Assembly: GCA_027002815.1 (NCBI GenBank)
Contig: JALWZH010000134.1
Coordinates: 1-40,449, forward strand
DNA length: 40,449 nt
Direction of reading: 5' to 3'
DNA from: Thermoproteales archaeon
Lineage (GTDB): Archaea > Thermoproteota > Thermoprotei > Thermoproteales > Thermoproteaceae
This document shows, one piece after another, positions 16,596 to 23,389 of this stretch. The notes under the pieces are model-generated. The model worked only from the letters and a program-made list of their open reading frames with translations, searched no databases and was not told the origin of the DNA. Both the position numbers and the translations under genes were made by a program. Every line of letters begins with the position of its first letter. The stretch's first letter is position 1.

Positions 16596-16831
16596 TATTC
16601 CTCCATCGGTTCGGCCATTTCCTCTTTCTCCTCCTCGGCCTTGATCCTCCTCATCTTGATCACATGCGTTATGTACCCGGCCACCCTATTACGGACCTTC
16701 TTGGACGCCACGTCGGCCAGCTCAGCCACAACCTTCTTGTTGTGTTCAAAGTCCTCGGTGAATTTATCTGGATATAGGTCCAACAGTTTTCTAGCAATGC
16801 TCTTTATGTAATTGGGCCTAACTTTTCCCAT
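16595..16831 (-). CDS. rps17e: Small ribosomal subunit protein eS17 (S17e)
   Basis: A 78-residue protein matching archaeal eS17: [32 protein letters not shown], then [12 protein letters not shown] and an acidic tail. It is the first gene of the S17e-FKBP-psmB-aCPSF1 run. The start ATG 16831 lies 24 nt after a TATA box. Confidence 0.96.
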   Translation of the reverse strand: MGKVRPNYIKSIARKLLDLYPDKFTEDFEHNKKVVAELADVASKKVRNRVAGYITHVIKMRRIKAEEEKEEMAEPMEE

Positions 16832-16850
16832 AGGCGTGCGGGCAAGCGCT

Positions 16851-16860
16851 AATAAAAATT
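16851..16860 (-). promoter_or_regulatory. TATA box for the S17e operon
   Basis: ATTTTTATTA on the minus strand, 24 nt before ATG 16831. Confidence 0.7.
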
Positions 16861-17040
16861 TTCCGTTTCTACTATGGAGAACGGCGACATGTCACGTGGC
16901 ATAATCGACGGATTTGTCGTTCCTGGACGTTCTGCAGCGAGCGTCGACGCCTACAACCACGCTCGTGCTAATAGGTCCATGTGTGCCGATTGGATGTGCG
17001 TATCGCATACCGGAGTCGTCTTCCTTCCGTTTACAAAGAT

Positions 17041-17059
17041 TAGCTTATATAAAAAGCTA
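17041..17059. promoter_or_regulatory. Inverted repeat around an upstream TATA-like box of the thermosome gene
   Basis: TAGCTT (17041-17046) and AAGCTA (17054-17059) are perfect six-base arms around ATATAAA. It lies about 15 bp upstream of the proximal TATA box. It could be an operator for a heat-shock regulator or a second promoter; no known site was recognised. Confidence 0.45.
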
Positions 17060-17067
17060 GCGAAAAA

Positions 17068-17076
17068 CTTAAATAC
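17068..17076 (+). promoter_or_regulatory. Proximal TATA box of the thermosome gene
   Basis: CTTAAATAC preceded by GAAAAA, a good purine-rich BRE, 26 nt before ATG 17098. Confidence 0.75.
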
Positions 17077-17097
17077 AAGCGGATTAACACCCAACAC

Positions 17098-18762
17098 ATG
17101 AGCCAGCAGCAGGCCTACATAGCCCAGATAGGTGGCGTTCCAGTACTCGTATTGAAGGAGGGCACGCAGAGGGCCTTCGGAAAGGAAGCGCTCAGAATAA
17201 ACATAATGGTGTCTAAGGCCGTTTCAGAGGTCCTTAAGTCCACACTGGGGCCAAAGGGAATGGACAAGATGCTGATAGATAGCCTCGGAGACATAACCAT
17301 AACCAACGATGGGGCCACAATACTTAACGAGATGGACGTACAGCACCCAATCGCCAAGCTCCTCGTAGAGATCTCCAAGACGCAGGAGGAGGAGGCTGGG
17401 GACGGAACCACTACCGCGGTCGTGTTGGCGGGGGCGCTCCTCGAGGAGGCTGAGAAGCTCCTGGAAAAGAACATACACCCCACCGTCATCGTGAGCGGGT
17501 ACCGTAAATCCCTCGAGGCGGTTTCTGAGCATCTGCGCAAGATAGCCGTGCCGGTGGCCAGGAACGATACTGAGACCTTGAAGAAGATAGCCGCGACTGC
17601 CATGCACGGCAAGATATCCGAAACTGTCAAGGAGTTCTTCGCGGACCTGGCGGTCAGAGCCGTGCTGCAGGTGGCCGAAGAGCGTGACGGCAAGTGGTAC
17701 GTGGACCTGGACAACATACAGATAGTTAAGAAGCACGGCGGGGGCCTCTACGACACCCAGCTGGTATACGGTGTCGTTGTGGACAAGGAGGTCGTCCACC
17801 CAGCCATGCCGAAGCGCGTGATGAACGCCAAGATAGCACTCCTCGACGCGCCGCTTGAGGTGGAGAAGCCGGAGATAGACGCAGAAATAAGGATCAATTC
17901 GCCGGACCAGATGAGGGCCTTCCTAGAGGAGGAGGAGAAAATACTGAGGTCGTACGTCGAGAAGCTGAAGAACCTAGGCGTCAACGTCGTGTTCACCACC
18001 AAGGGCATAGACGACATAGCGCAGTACTACCTAGCCAAGGCCGGCATCATGGCTGTGAGGAGGGTCAAGAGGAGCGACATAGAGAAGCTTGTGAGGGCCA
18101 CTGGGGCTAGGCTAGTCACCAATATAGAGGACCTAACGGAGAACGACCTCGGCTTCGCCGGCCTGGTGGAGGAGAGGAAGGTGGGCGACGAGAAGATGGT
18201 CTTCGTGGAGCAGTGCAAGAACCCGAAGGCGGTCAGCATACTGATCAGGGGCGGCTTCGAGAGGCTTGTCGACGAGGCTGAGCGCAACCTGGACGATGCG
18301 CTAAGCGTCGTCGCCGATGTTGTGGAGGATCCCTACATAGTGCCCGGCGGGGGCGCCCCCGAGATGGAGGCGGCAAAGGTGGCCAGGTCCCTTGCCACTA
18401 AGGTGGGCGGGCGCGAACAGTACGCAATAGAGGCCTTTGCCAACGCCTTTGAAATTGTGCCCAAGGCGCTGTCGGAGAACGCCGGGCTCGACGCCGTTGA
18501 CATACTCACAGAACTGAGGCACAAACACGATGCAGAGGCCGACGGGTGGAAGTACGGGATCAACGCGTTCAGCGGCAAGGTGGAGGACATGATATCGCTC
18601 GGCGTTGTGGAGCCCCTCCTAGTGAAGCTCCAGTCGTACAAGGTCGCCGTGGAGGCAGCCTCAATGATACTGAGGATAGACGAGATCATAGCCGCGTCCA
18701 AGCTGGAGAAGGAGGACAAGGACAAGAAGGAGGGGGGTAAGACGGGAGGGGAGCTAGACTAA
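17098..18762 (+). CDS. thsA: Thermosome subunit (group II chaperonin)
   Basis: An ATP-driven folding chamber subunit of 554 residues. Diagnostic segments are LGPKGMDKMLIDSLGDITITNDGATIL, AGDGTTTAVVLAGALL (GDGTTT at 101-106) and, near the end, PGGGAPEMEAA. A flexible, highly charged lysine/glutamate tail ends the protein. The family letter (alpha or beta) cannot be decided from one copy. The gene has its own strong promoter and, unlike the flanking housekeeping genes, a long upstream region with an extra dyad. Its last 9 nt overlap the convergent TFB-like gene. Confidence 0.97.
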   Translation: MSQQQAYIAQIGGVPVLVLKEGTQRAFGKEALRINIMVSKAVSEVLKSTLGPKGMDKMLIDSLGDITITNDGATILNEMDVQHPIAKLLVEISKTQEEEAGDGTTTAVVLAGALLEEAEKLLEKNIHPTVIVSGYRKSLEAVSEHLRKIAVPVARNDTETLKKIAATAMHGKISETVKEFFADLAVRAVLQVAEERDGKWYVDLDNIQIVKKHGGGLYDTQLVYGVVVDKEVVHPAMPKRVMNAKIALLDAPLEVEKPEIDAEIRINSPDQMRAFLEEEEKILRSYVEKLKNLGVNVVFTTKGIDDIAQYYLAKAGIMAVRRVKRSDIEKLVRATGARLVTNIEDLTENDLGFAGLVEERKVGDEKMVFVEQCKNPKAVSILIRGGFERLVDEAERNLDDALSVVADVVEDPYIVPGGGAPEMEAAKVARSLATKVGGREQYAIEAFANAFEIVPKALSENAGLDAVDILTELRHKHDAEADGWKYGINAFSGKVEDMISLGVVEPLLVKLQSYKVAVEAASMILRIDEIIAASKLEKEDKDKKEGGKTGGELD

Positions 18763-19422
18763 GGGTCTCTCCCTCAACGCTACAAGTTTTTTGAGTATTC
18801 TCACATTGCCCCTAATTGTGTGCCTACTTATGCCCAGCGCCCGCGCCAACTCTCCCCTATCCACGTGCACACCCACGGCCTCGCACGCCAGCTCCACTAA
18901 CGCGCCCGCCACCACGCGGGGATTCCTCCCCTGCACCTTCCTCATGTCCAGCGATGCAAGCATCTCGTCCAGCGTGTGGACGACGAGGTACGCGTTGGGT
19001 ACCGCGAGACGCCTAATCGCCGAGACCGCGTACATCCTAACCCTCTCCCTCAGGCCACGTCTTAGCGTGGACGCGAGCAACGAGACCACGTTCCCAAACC
19101 TGTCCCTTCCCAGCCTCCTGGCCATTTCCAGTGCCCTGGACATGGGAATGGGGGAGCCACGTTCCAACGATGCATGTATGACGGCGGCCAGCGCCGCCTC
19201 GGGCGTATCGTCCACGGCTATCCTCTCGGCGTGCCTACAGAGGCCGAACGGTAGGTCCATGGACATGCAGAGGGACCATACCCGACCGCTGGCACTGTGA
19301 CTGTGCCCACGCACTGCGGGTACATAGTACACCGCGCCATGTACCGTTGCACAGTCCCTACACACAAGCTCCCCGTCCCCATTCACCACAACGTTGTAGG
19401 AGCCACAGTACGTGCACTTCAT
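18754..19422 (-). CDS. Short TFB paralogue (transcription factor IIB-related)
   Basis: A 222-residue protein with an N-terminal zinc ribbon (C3, C6, C21, C24) and two helical repeats resembling TFB cyclin folds. The last repeat is VDRGELARALGISRHTIRGNVRILKKL, the TFB-type helix-turn-helix. TFB normally has about 300 residues. Here the linker that holds the B-reader and B-linker is very short (about residues 30-55), and the motifs are divergent. It may be an alternative or regulatory initiation factor. ATG 19422 is preferred over the in-frame TTG at 19434 from its TATA box. Confidence 0.72.
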   Translation of the reverse strand: MKCTYCGSYNVVVNGDGELVCRDCATVHGAVYYVPAVRGHSHSASGRVWSLCMSMDLPFGLCRHAERIAVDDTPEAALAAVIHASLERGSPIPMSRALEMARRLGRDRFGNVVSLLASTLRRGLRERVRMYAVSAIRRLAVPNAYLVVHTLDEMLASLDMRKVQGRNPRVVAGALVELACEAVGVHVDRGELARALGISRHTIRGNVRILKKLVALRERPLV

Positions 19423-19440
19423 GGTGTCTATCAATAGCCC

Positions 19441-19450
19441 ATTTTAGAAT
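19441..19450 (-). promoter_or_regulatory. TATA box for the TFB-like gene
   Basis: ATTCTAAAAT on the minus strand, 23 nt before ATG 19422. Confidence 0.5.
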
Positions 19451-19503
19451 TGGTGGGGAAACACAGGAGGCGGCCCAGAGAGAAACGTGAAATTGTTCCC
19501 CGC

Positions 19504-19860
19504 TTACCGTTTTCTTACGCCGATATATACCTTGCTCCCAATCGAGAAGGGGCCTCCCTCATCGACGACCTGTATCGACATGATTAGGCCGCCTACCGAA
19601 ACATACATGTGCCTATCCTTATACGAGTACACTATCCCCCACATATATATATCCCAGTTATCCCTATAATTCTCGTCCCTTTCCGGGGACACGGCCACCT
19701 CGACAGAGTCCCCTACATTAAGCGTGACATGTGCGGCTATCTTGTCAAGCGGAAGCTCCAACAGGGACTCACCATCACCGTGCGCCACCACAAGCCTCTT
19801 TATGCCCCTCCACTGCGTGTCGCTTATCTCCACTATTCTTCCCTTGATGCTTAGCCCCAT
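19504..19860 (-). CDS. rpo8: RNA polymerase subunit Rpo8 (RpoG)
   Basis: A 118-residue OB-fold protein fitting the crenarchaeal RNA polymerase subunit Rpo8, the homologue of eukaryotic Rpb8. Support comes from the strand pattern GRIVEISDTQWRGIKRLVV, the loop VSPERDENYRDNWDIYMWGIVY and the closing strands MYVSVGGLIMSI. The subunit is found in Crenarchaeota and Korarchaeota but not in Euryarchaeota. ATG 19860 is set by the promoter 25 nt upstream; a longer in-frame start at 19905 lies before the TATA box and is rejected. Confidence 0.78.
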   Translation of the reverse strand: MGLSIKGRIVEISDTQWRGIKRLVVAHGDGESLLELPLDKIAAHVTLNVGDSVEVAVSPERDENYRDNWDIYMWGIVYSYKDRHMYVSVGGLIMSIQVVDEGGPFSIGSKVYIGVRKR

Positions 19861-19880
19861 CGGGGGCTTGTACCCACGAC

Positions 19881-19890
19881 CTTTATATCC
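19881..19890 (-). promoter_or_regulatory. TATA box for rpo8
   Basis: GGATATAAAG on the minus strand, 25 nt before ATG 19860. Confidence 0.65.
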
Positions 19891-20167
19891 ATGACCCCAC
19901 GCCATGGCCTCGGGCAGTTGGACATTGGCCGCTGGTAGCTAGGGGGCCCTTGGTCTGGCTGGGCGCACGCATAGGCGTTTCCAGGGCCTTCTAAGGTTTG
20001 GGTAATGTTGTTCGGACGGGCACCATGTCCACGCATTGCCAAGGGGCAGCTCGACGGGGCCGACGGGTTCGGGACGCGCCTTTCATGGAGAAGGCGGGAC
20101 CTACCTAACTCCCGCGCCGTTGGCGCTGGCATCCAAGGGGCGTCCCGCACAACGCGTTGGATTATTG
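19891..20167. other. Gene-free divergent spacer with a compact fold
   Basis: No protein gene was recognised between the rpo8 and SmAP3 promoters. The right half can fold strongly; see the candidate RNA at 20070-20152. A further 7-bp pairing, CCCTTGG (19947-19953) with CCAAGGG (20039-20045), is possible. No tRNA, C/D box or CRISPR pattern was found. Confidence 0.4.
20070..20152 (+). ncRNA. Candidate structured RNA, possibly H/ACA-like
   Basis: An 8-bp outer stem pairs CGGGACGC (20070-20077) with GCGTCCCG (20140-20147). Inside lie three short hairpins: GCCTT/AAGGC (20078-20082 with 20091-20095), GGGA/TCCC (20096-20099 with 20110-20113) and GCGCC/GGCGC (20114-20118 with 20122-20126). ACA follows one base after the outer stem, as in H/ACA guide RNAs. 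There is no T-loop consensus, so it is not a tRNA. GC-rich spacers fold easily and no promoter was identified, so this is tentative. Confidence 0.3.
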
Positions 20168-20176
20168 TTTATAAGG
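20168..20176 (+). promoter_or_regulatory. TATA box for SmAP3-tgtA
   Basis: TTTATAAGG centred 24 nt before ATG 20196. Confidence 0.7.
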
Positions 20177-20195
20177 GCCTTCCAAGGACCAGTAC

Positions 20196-20615
20196 ATGTC
20201 GACGGTGTTGGCCGACGCCCAGCGAAGATTCCTGGCGGAGCTTAACAGCATGGTAAACAGGCACGTGGTTGTCCATACTAGGAACGGCATGTTTAAGGGA
20301 AAGCTCGTGGCGATAGACCAGCAGCTCAACATAATACTGGCCGAGGTCGAGACGCACAATGGAGAGCACTACCAGAAGGCCCTCATAACCTATAGCTCCC
20401 TCGACCAGGTACTGTTGCGGGAGGGCGGCACCGACCTCTCGGATCTGGCCAAGTACCTGGAGAGGTACTTCCCCGGTATGGTTAAGTACATCGAGGAGGC
20501 CAACATAATAACTGTGGGTGACAGGGTCAGGATCACAGAGGCCGGGGTAGAGGGCTCGGGTCCCCTGGCCGATAGGGTCAAACGCATACTCGACGAGTAC
20601 TTTAGGTCCCGGTAA
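20196..20615 (+). CDS. Two-domain Sm-like protein (SmAP3-type)
   Basis: A 139-residue protein. The first 75 residues form an Lsm domain (VNRHVVVHTRNGMFKGKLVAIDQQLNIILAEVE, then ALITYSSLDQVLL). Residues 80-139 form a separate alpha/beta domain, as in Pyrobaculum SmAP3. The second Sm motif lacks the usual RG(D/N) loop, which is also known for SmAP3. RNA-processing roles are assumed. It is 1 nt from tgtA and so probably co-transcribed with it. Confidence 0.85.
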   Translation: MSTVLADAQRRFLAELNSMVNRHVVVHTRNGMFKGKLVAIDQQLNIILAEVETHNGEHYQKALITYSSLDQVLLREGGTDLSDLAKYLERYFPGMVKYIEEANIITVGDRVRITEAGVEGSGPLADRVKRILDEYFRSR

Positions 20616-20616
20616 T

Positions 20617-22128
20617 GTGTTTGAGATAAAAGAAAAAGACCTATTGGGACGTACAGGGATCATCTCGACTAGGCACGGCAGGGTGGAGACACCAGCTTTT
20701 TTCCCCGTGGTCAACCCGGTCCGACAGGATGTCGGGCTGGGAACTGTGGCCAGGTATGCAGGGCAGATAATAACCAATGCATATCTGGTACGCAGATCCT
20801 ATGGCGACCTGGCCAAGGAGCTCGGCCTCCATAGGATATTGGGATGGGAGGGGCCAATCATGACGGATTCCGGGGCATACCAGCTGCTCCAGTATGGACA
20901 GGTCCACGTGGACCCCGACGAGGTGTTGATGTACCAGGTGGATATTGGGAGCGATATCGGGGTCATACTGGACATCCCCTCATCGGTGGAGGAATCCTAC
21001 GAGTCTGTCAGCCTCGGGGTGGAAGAGACGTTGAGAAGGGCGCGTAGGGCCATCGAGATGTTCAGGGACAGGAAAGGCATGTTGCTGGTGGGTCCAGTAC
21101 AAGGCGCAGACAAGTTAAGGCTGTTGGCACGCAGTGCTAGGGCCATGGCGCGCCTCGACTTCGACATGTATGCCATCGGAAGCCCCACAACGCTCCTCGA
21201 AAGGTACGACTTCTACACTATAGCCAAAATAATAATGACCGCTAAAAGAGTCCTCCCCCCGGGCAAGCCAGTCCACCTATTTGGGGCTGGACACCCCCTG
21301 GTTATACCCCTGGCAGTGGCGTTGGGCGTCGATACGTTTGACAGCGCAAGCTACGTGCTATATGCGCGCGATGACAGGATAATGACGCCCATGGGCACCA
21401 TTAGGCTTGGAGACGTAAAGACCGAGCACATACCCACTTATGGCCGCCTCGGCGAGTACAGGACGAGGGACCTCATGGAGATGCCCAGGGAGGAGAGGAC
21501 AAGGGTGATCGCGGAGCACAACCTAGAGGTGCTGGTCAGGGAAATCGAGATCGTGAGGCAGAGGATACGTGAGGGGACGCTTTGGGAATACCTGGAGCAA
21601 AAGGCGAGGGCGCATCCAAGCCTATACGCCGCGCTGAGGGTCTTTGGAAGGCACAGGGAGTTCGTAGCTGCGTCAAGCCCGGAGACGAGGCCGGAAGCCT
21701 TTGGCAGGATCTACTTTGGGGACACGGCCCATCTAAGGCCGGAGCCTTACATGCACTTCGAAAGGGTGAAGCCTCAGGAAAAGCCCATATTGGTCCTGCT
21801 TCACGTGGCCGAAAAGCCCTACACGAGGACGTGGATGTACAGGTGGGTGGTGGAAAGGCTTGAGGAGGCTGGGGTGAGGGACAGAGTACATGTAGCGTTC
21901 CTCGACGGGATTTTTGGGCCTGTCCCAGAGGAAGTGGCAGAGGTTTATCCCCTTTCCCAGAACATAAGTATGGGCTCTTCGCGTGAAGCCCTCAACCGTA
22001 TTTTGGCCTTCCTCAGCAGGTACGATGCTGCGATAAGCAATGTGCCTATCAGAGGAGCCATATATGAGCCTAACATAGATAGGCTTGTTGAAAAGGCGAT
22101 ACGCCTTGGCACGTCCGCGTCTACCTGA
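20617..22128 (+). CDS. tgtA: Archaeosine tRNA-guanine transglycosylase, zinc site missing, no PUA domain
   Basis: TgtA exchanges guanine 15 in the D-loop of archaeal tRNAs for preQ0, the first step on tRNA towards archaeosine. The TIM-barrel core is intact: TDSGAYQLLQYG (Asp84), VGPVQG (158-163) and VDTFDSASYVLYARDDR (Asp239/Asp242, the nucleophile region). The family normally binds zinc through CxCxxC plus a His 23 residues later. Here the His is kept (EHNLEVL, His301), but the corresponding positions (273, 275, 278) are not cysteines, and the whole 503-residue protein has no Cys at all. The usual C-terminal PUA domain is also absent; only the C1/C2-like part (about 385-490) follows. A separate PUA partner may exist elsewhere. 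GTG 20617 is one base after the SmAP3 stop. Confidence 0.93.
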   Translation: MFEIKEKDLLGRTGIISTRHGRVETPAFFPVVNPVRQDVGLGTVARYAGQIITNAYLVRRSYGDLAKELGLHRILGWEGPIMTDSGAYQLLQYGQVHVDPDEVLMYQVDIGSDIGVILDIPSSVEESYESVSLGVEETLRRARRAIEMFRDRKGMLLVGPVQGADKLRLLARSARAMARLDFDMYAIGSPTTLLERYDFYTIAKIIMTAKRVLPPGKPVHLFGAGHPLVIPLAVALGVDTFDSASYVLYARDDRIMTPMGTIRLGDVKTEHIPTYGRLGEYRTRDLMEMPREERTRVIAEHNLEVLVREIEIVRQRIREGTLWEYLEQKARAHPSLYAALRVFGRHREFVAASSPETRPEAFGRIYFGDTAHLRPEPYMHFERVKPQEKPILVLLHVAEKPYTRTWMYRWVVERLEEAGVRDRVHVAFLDGIFGPVPEEVAEVYPLSQNISMGSSREALNRILAFLSRYDAAISNVPIRGAIYEPNIDRLVEKAIRLGTSAST

Positions 22129-22130
22129 CG

Positions 22131-22838
22131 TCAGATGTACAGGTGGGTGGCCCCCCTGGCCTTATCCTCCATCTTGCGCACCTCCTCCAATTCCTTCTCT
22201 ATGGTCACTGCAAGCTCCCTAAGCTTGGACGTGTCTATGTGGATCCCAAATAGCGACGAGAAGAACTCCAGCGCCGTGCTCGCCGCACTTGGATCCGGCC
22301 TAGAGACGTCGGCGTAGGGGAGCACCACCATAGCCGGGAAGTCCAGCCGTTCGAACTCGGAGAGCAGTAAGGCCAGGGGGCCCACTATGTGTAGCCCCGG
22401 CTCAAGCATCTTCGAATTGCCCATGGGGAGCCCGATCTCGCCATACCTTTTAGTGTATATTACCCTAAGCCTGTCCTCCGGGTCCGTCCTCAGCCTGCTG
22501 TCGAGGCCCCCAAACAGCACGGCGGTCTTCAGGCCATTGTCGACAACCCACCTTGCCAGGTCCCGAGTGTATCTGTTGAGCACGGCGTCCGCCACTCCGA
22601 AGTTCATCACTACAGCCATGATCTTGTCGCACAGGTATATGTCGCCTGGGGTGATCAACGATTGGCCGGCGCCCGCGCTCACGTAGGGGGCCTCGGGCAG
22701 CACCCTTACGTAGCCTGCGCGCTGACACGACTCCGAGAGGTGTCTCACGGCCAGGTAGCCCACTACTCCTATACCGTGGAATCCAGTGACAAAGATCTCC
22801 GGGGAACCGGGCCTCTTGACGATGAATTCCACCCTCAT
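22131..22838 (-). CDS. PAC2-family protein (proteasome assembly chaperone-like)
   Basis: A 235-residue alpha/beta protein of the PAC2/PbaA-PbaB family. Near the start it has TGFHGIGVVGYLAVRHL. The middle shows TAVLFGGLDSR and GNSKMLEPGLHIVGPLALLL, typical of the ATP-grasp-like PAC2 fold, and a coiled charged C-terminus ends it. Some archaeal homologues help assemble the proteasome alpha ring; others have unknown roles. ATG 22838 overlaps the tfe stop (ATGA). A longer frame from 22982 runs through tfe and is not used. Confidence 0.8.
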   Translation of the reverse strand: MRVEFIVKRPGSPEIFVTGFHGIGVVGYLAVRHLSESCQRAGYVRVLPEAPYVSAGAGQSLITPGDIYLCDKIMAVVMNFGVADAVLNRYTRDLARWVVDNGLKTAVLFGGLDSRLRTDPEDRLRVIYTKRYGEIGLPMGNSKMLEPGLHIVGPLALLLSEFERLDFPAMVVLPYADVSRPDPSAASTALEFFSSLFGIHIDTSKLRELAVTIEKELEEVRKMEDKARGATHLYI

Positions 22839-23356
22839 TTGCCCAGCCGGGAAAGCGCGTTGTTGAGCTTTTCTATCTCTGCCACCATGTCGACCGCCTC
22901 GAGCTGACCGCCGCATAGAGGGCACTGGAACTCCCCCGCGGACGCCTCCTCGAAACTGTATCGCCTGTAACACGAGGTGCACACATAATATATGGTGCGT
23001 GAGAACGCCTTGACGGCGGCCGACAGCTTATCTGCTACGAGCTCCGCCCTATGCTTCACGGCATCCGCTATGACGGACCCATTCACATACCAGAAATACT
23101 CGTGCCTGTAGTCCTCGGTCATACGCCTCTCGACCCCAATGAACTTGAGCCTGTGTAGGAACTGGAGCACCCTACGCACCTCGGCAGCCGACATGTTCAG
23201 CATGGCCGCGATCTTGTCATCGCTGAGGGGACTCCCCTTTTCCAGCAGCAGCTCCACAACGCTCTGGGCCAGCTTGCCATACTCCTGACTGTCGAACTCC
23301 AGCGTGGCCATCTTGCGGACCAGGAAAAGGTAAACCTCCCACTCCTCCGACACCAC
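22835..23356 (-). CDS. tfe: Transcription initiation factor E, alpha subunit (TFE)
   Basis: TFE helps open promoter DNA with TBP and TFB. The 173 residues show an N-terminal extended winged helix (ELLLEKGSPLSDDKIAAMLNMSAAEVRRVLQFLHRL), a helical linker and a C-terminal zinc ribbon with CTSC...CPLC. Length is typical. GTG 23356 follows a TATA box; another GTG-encoded valine follows at once. It is co-transcribed with the PAC2 gene by a 4-nt overlap. Confidence 0.94.
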   Translation of the reverse strand: MVSEEWEVYLFLVRKMATLEFDSQEYGKLAQSVVELLLEKGSPLSDDKIAAMLNMSAAEVRRVLQFLHRLKFIGVERRMTEDYRHEYFWYVNGSVIADAVKHRAELVADKLSAAVKAFSRTIYYVCTSCYRRYSFEEASAGEFQCPLCGGQLEAVDMVAEIEKLNNALSRLGK

Positions 23357-23374
23357 GCCTCCCTGTTGGGTCCA

Positions 23375-23382
23375 CTAATAAG
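23375..23382 (-). promoter_or_regulatory. TATA box for tfe
   Basis: CTTATTAG on the minus strand, 22-23 nt before GTG 23356. Confidence 0.6.
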
Positions 23383-23389
23383 CGTTTCC

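Noticed and set aside
16874-17101. 75-codon frame upstream of the thermosome gene, ending in ATGA over its start
   Set aside because: The thermosome TATA boxes and dyad lie inside its 3' part, its own ATG is only 19 nt from the nearest TATA-like box, and the peptide looks unlike protein.
20071-20147. Possible cloverleaf tRNA in the rpo8-SmAP3 spacer
   Set aside because: The 7-bp acceptor-like stem exists, but there is no T-loop consensus, no proper 7-nt anticodon loop on either strand and no U8.
22839-22982. Upstream extension of the PAC2 gene
   Set aside because: It lies within tfe in another frame, and the ATGA overlap at 22835-22838 gives a normal start.
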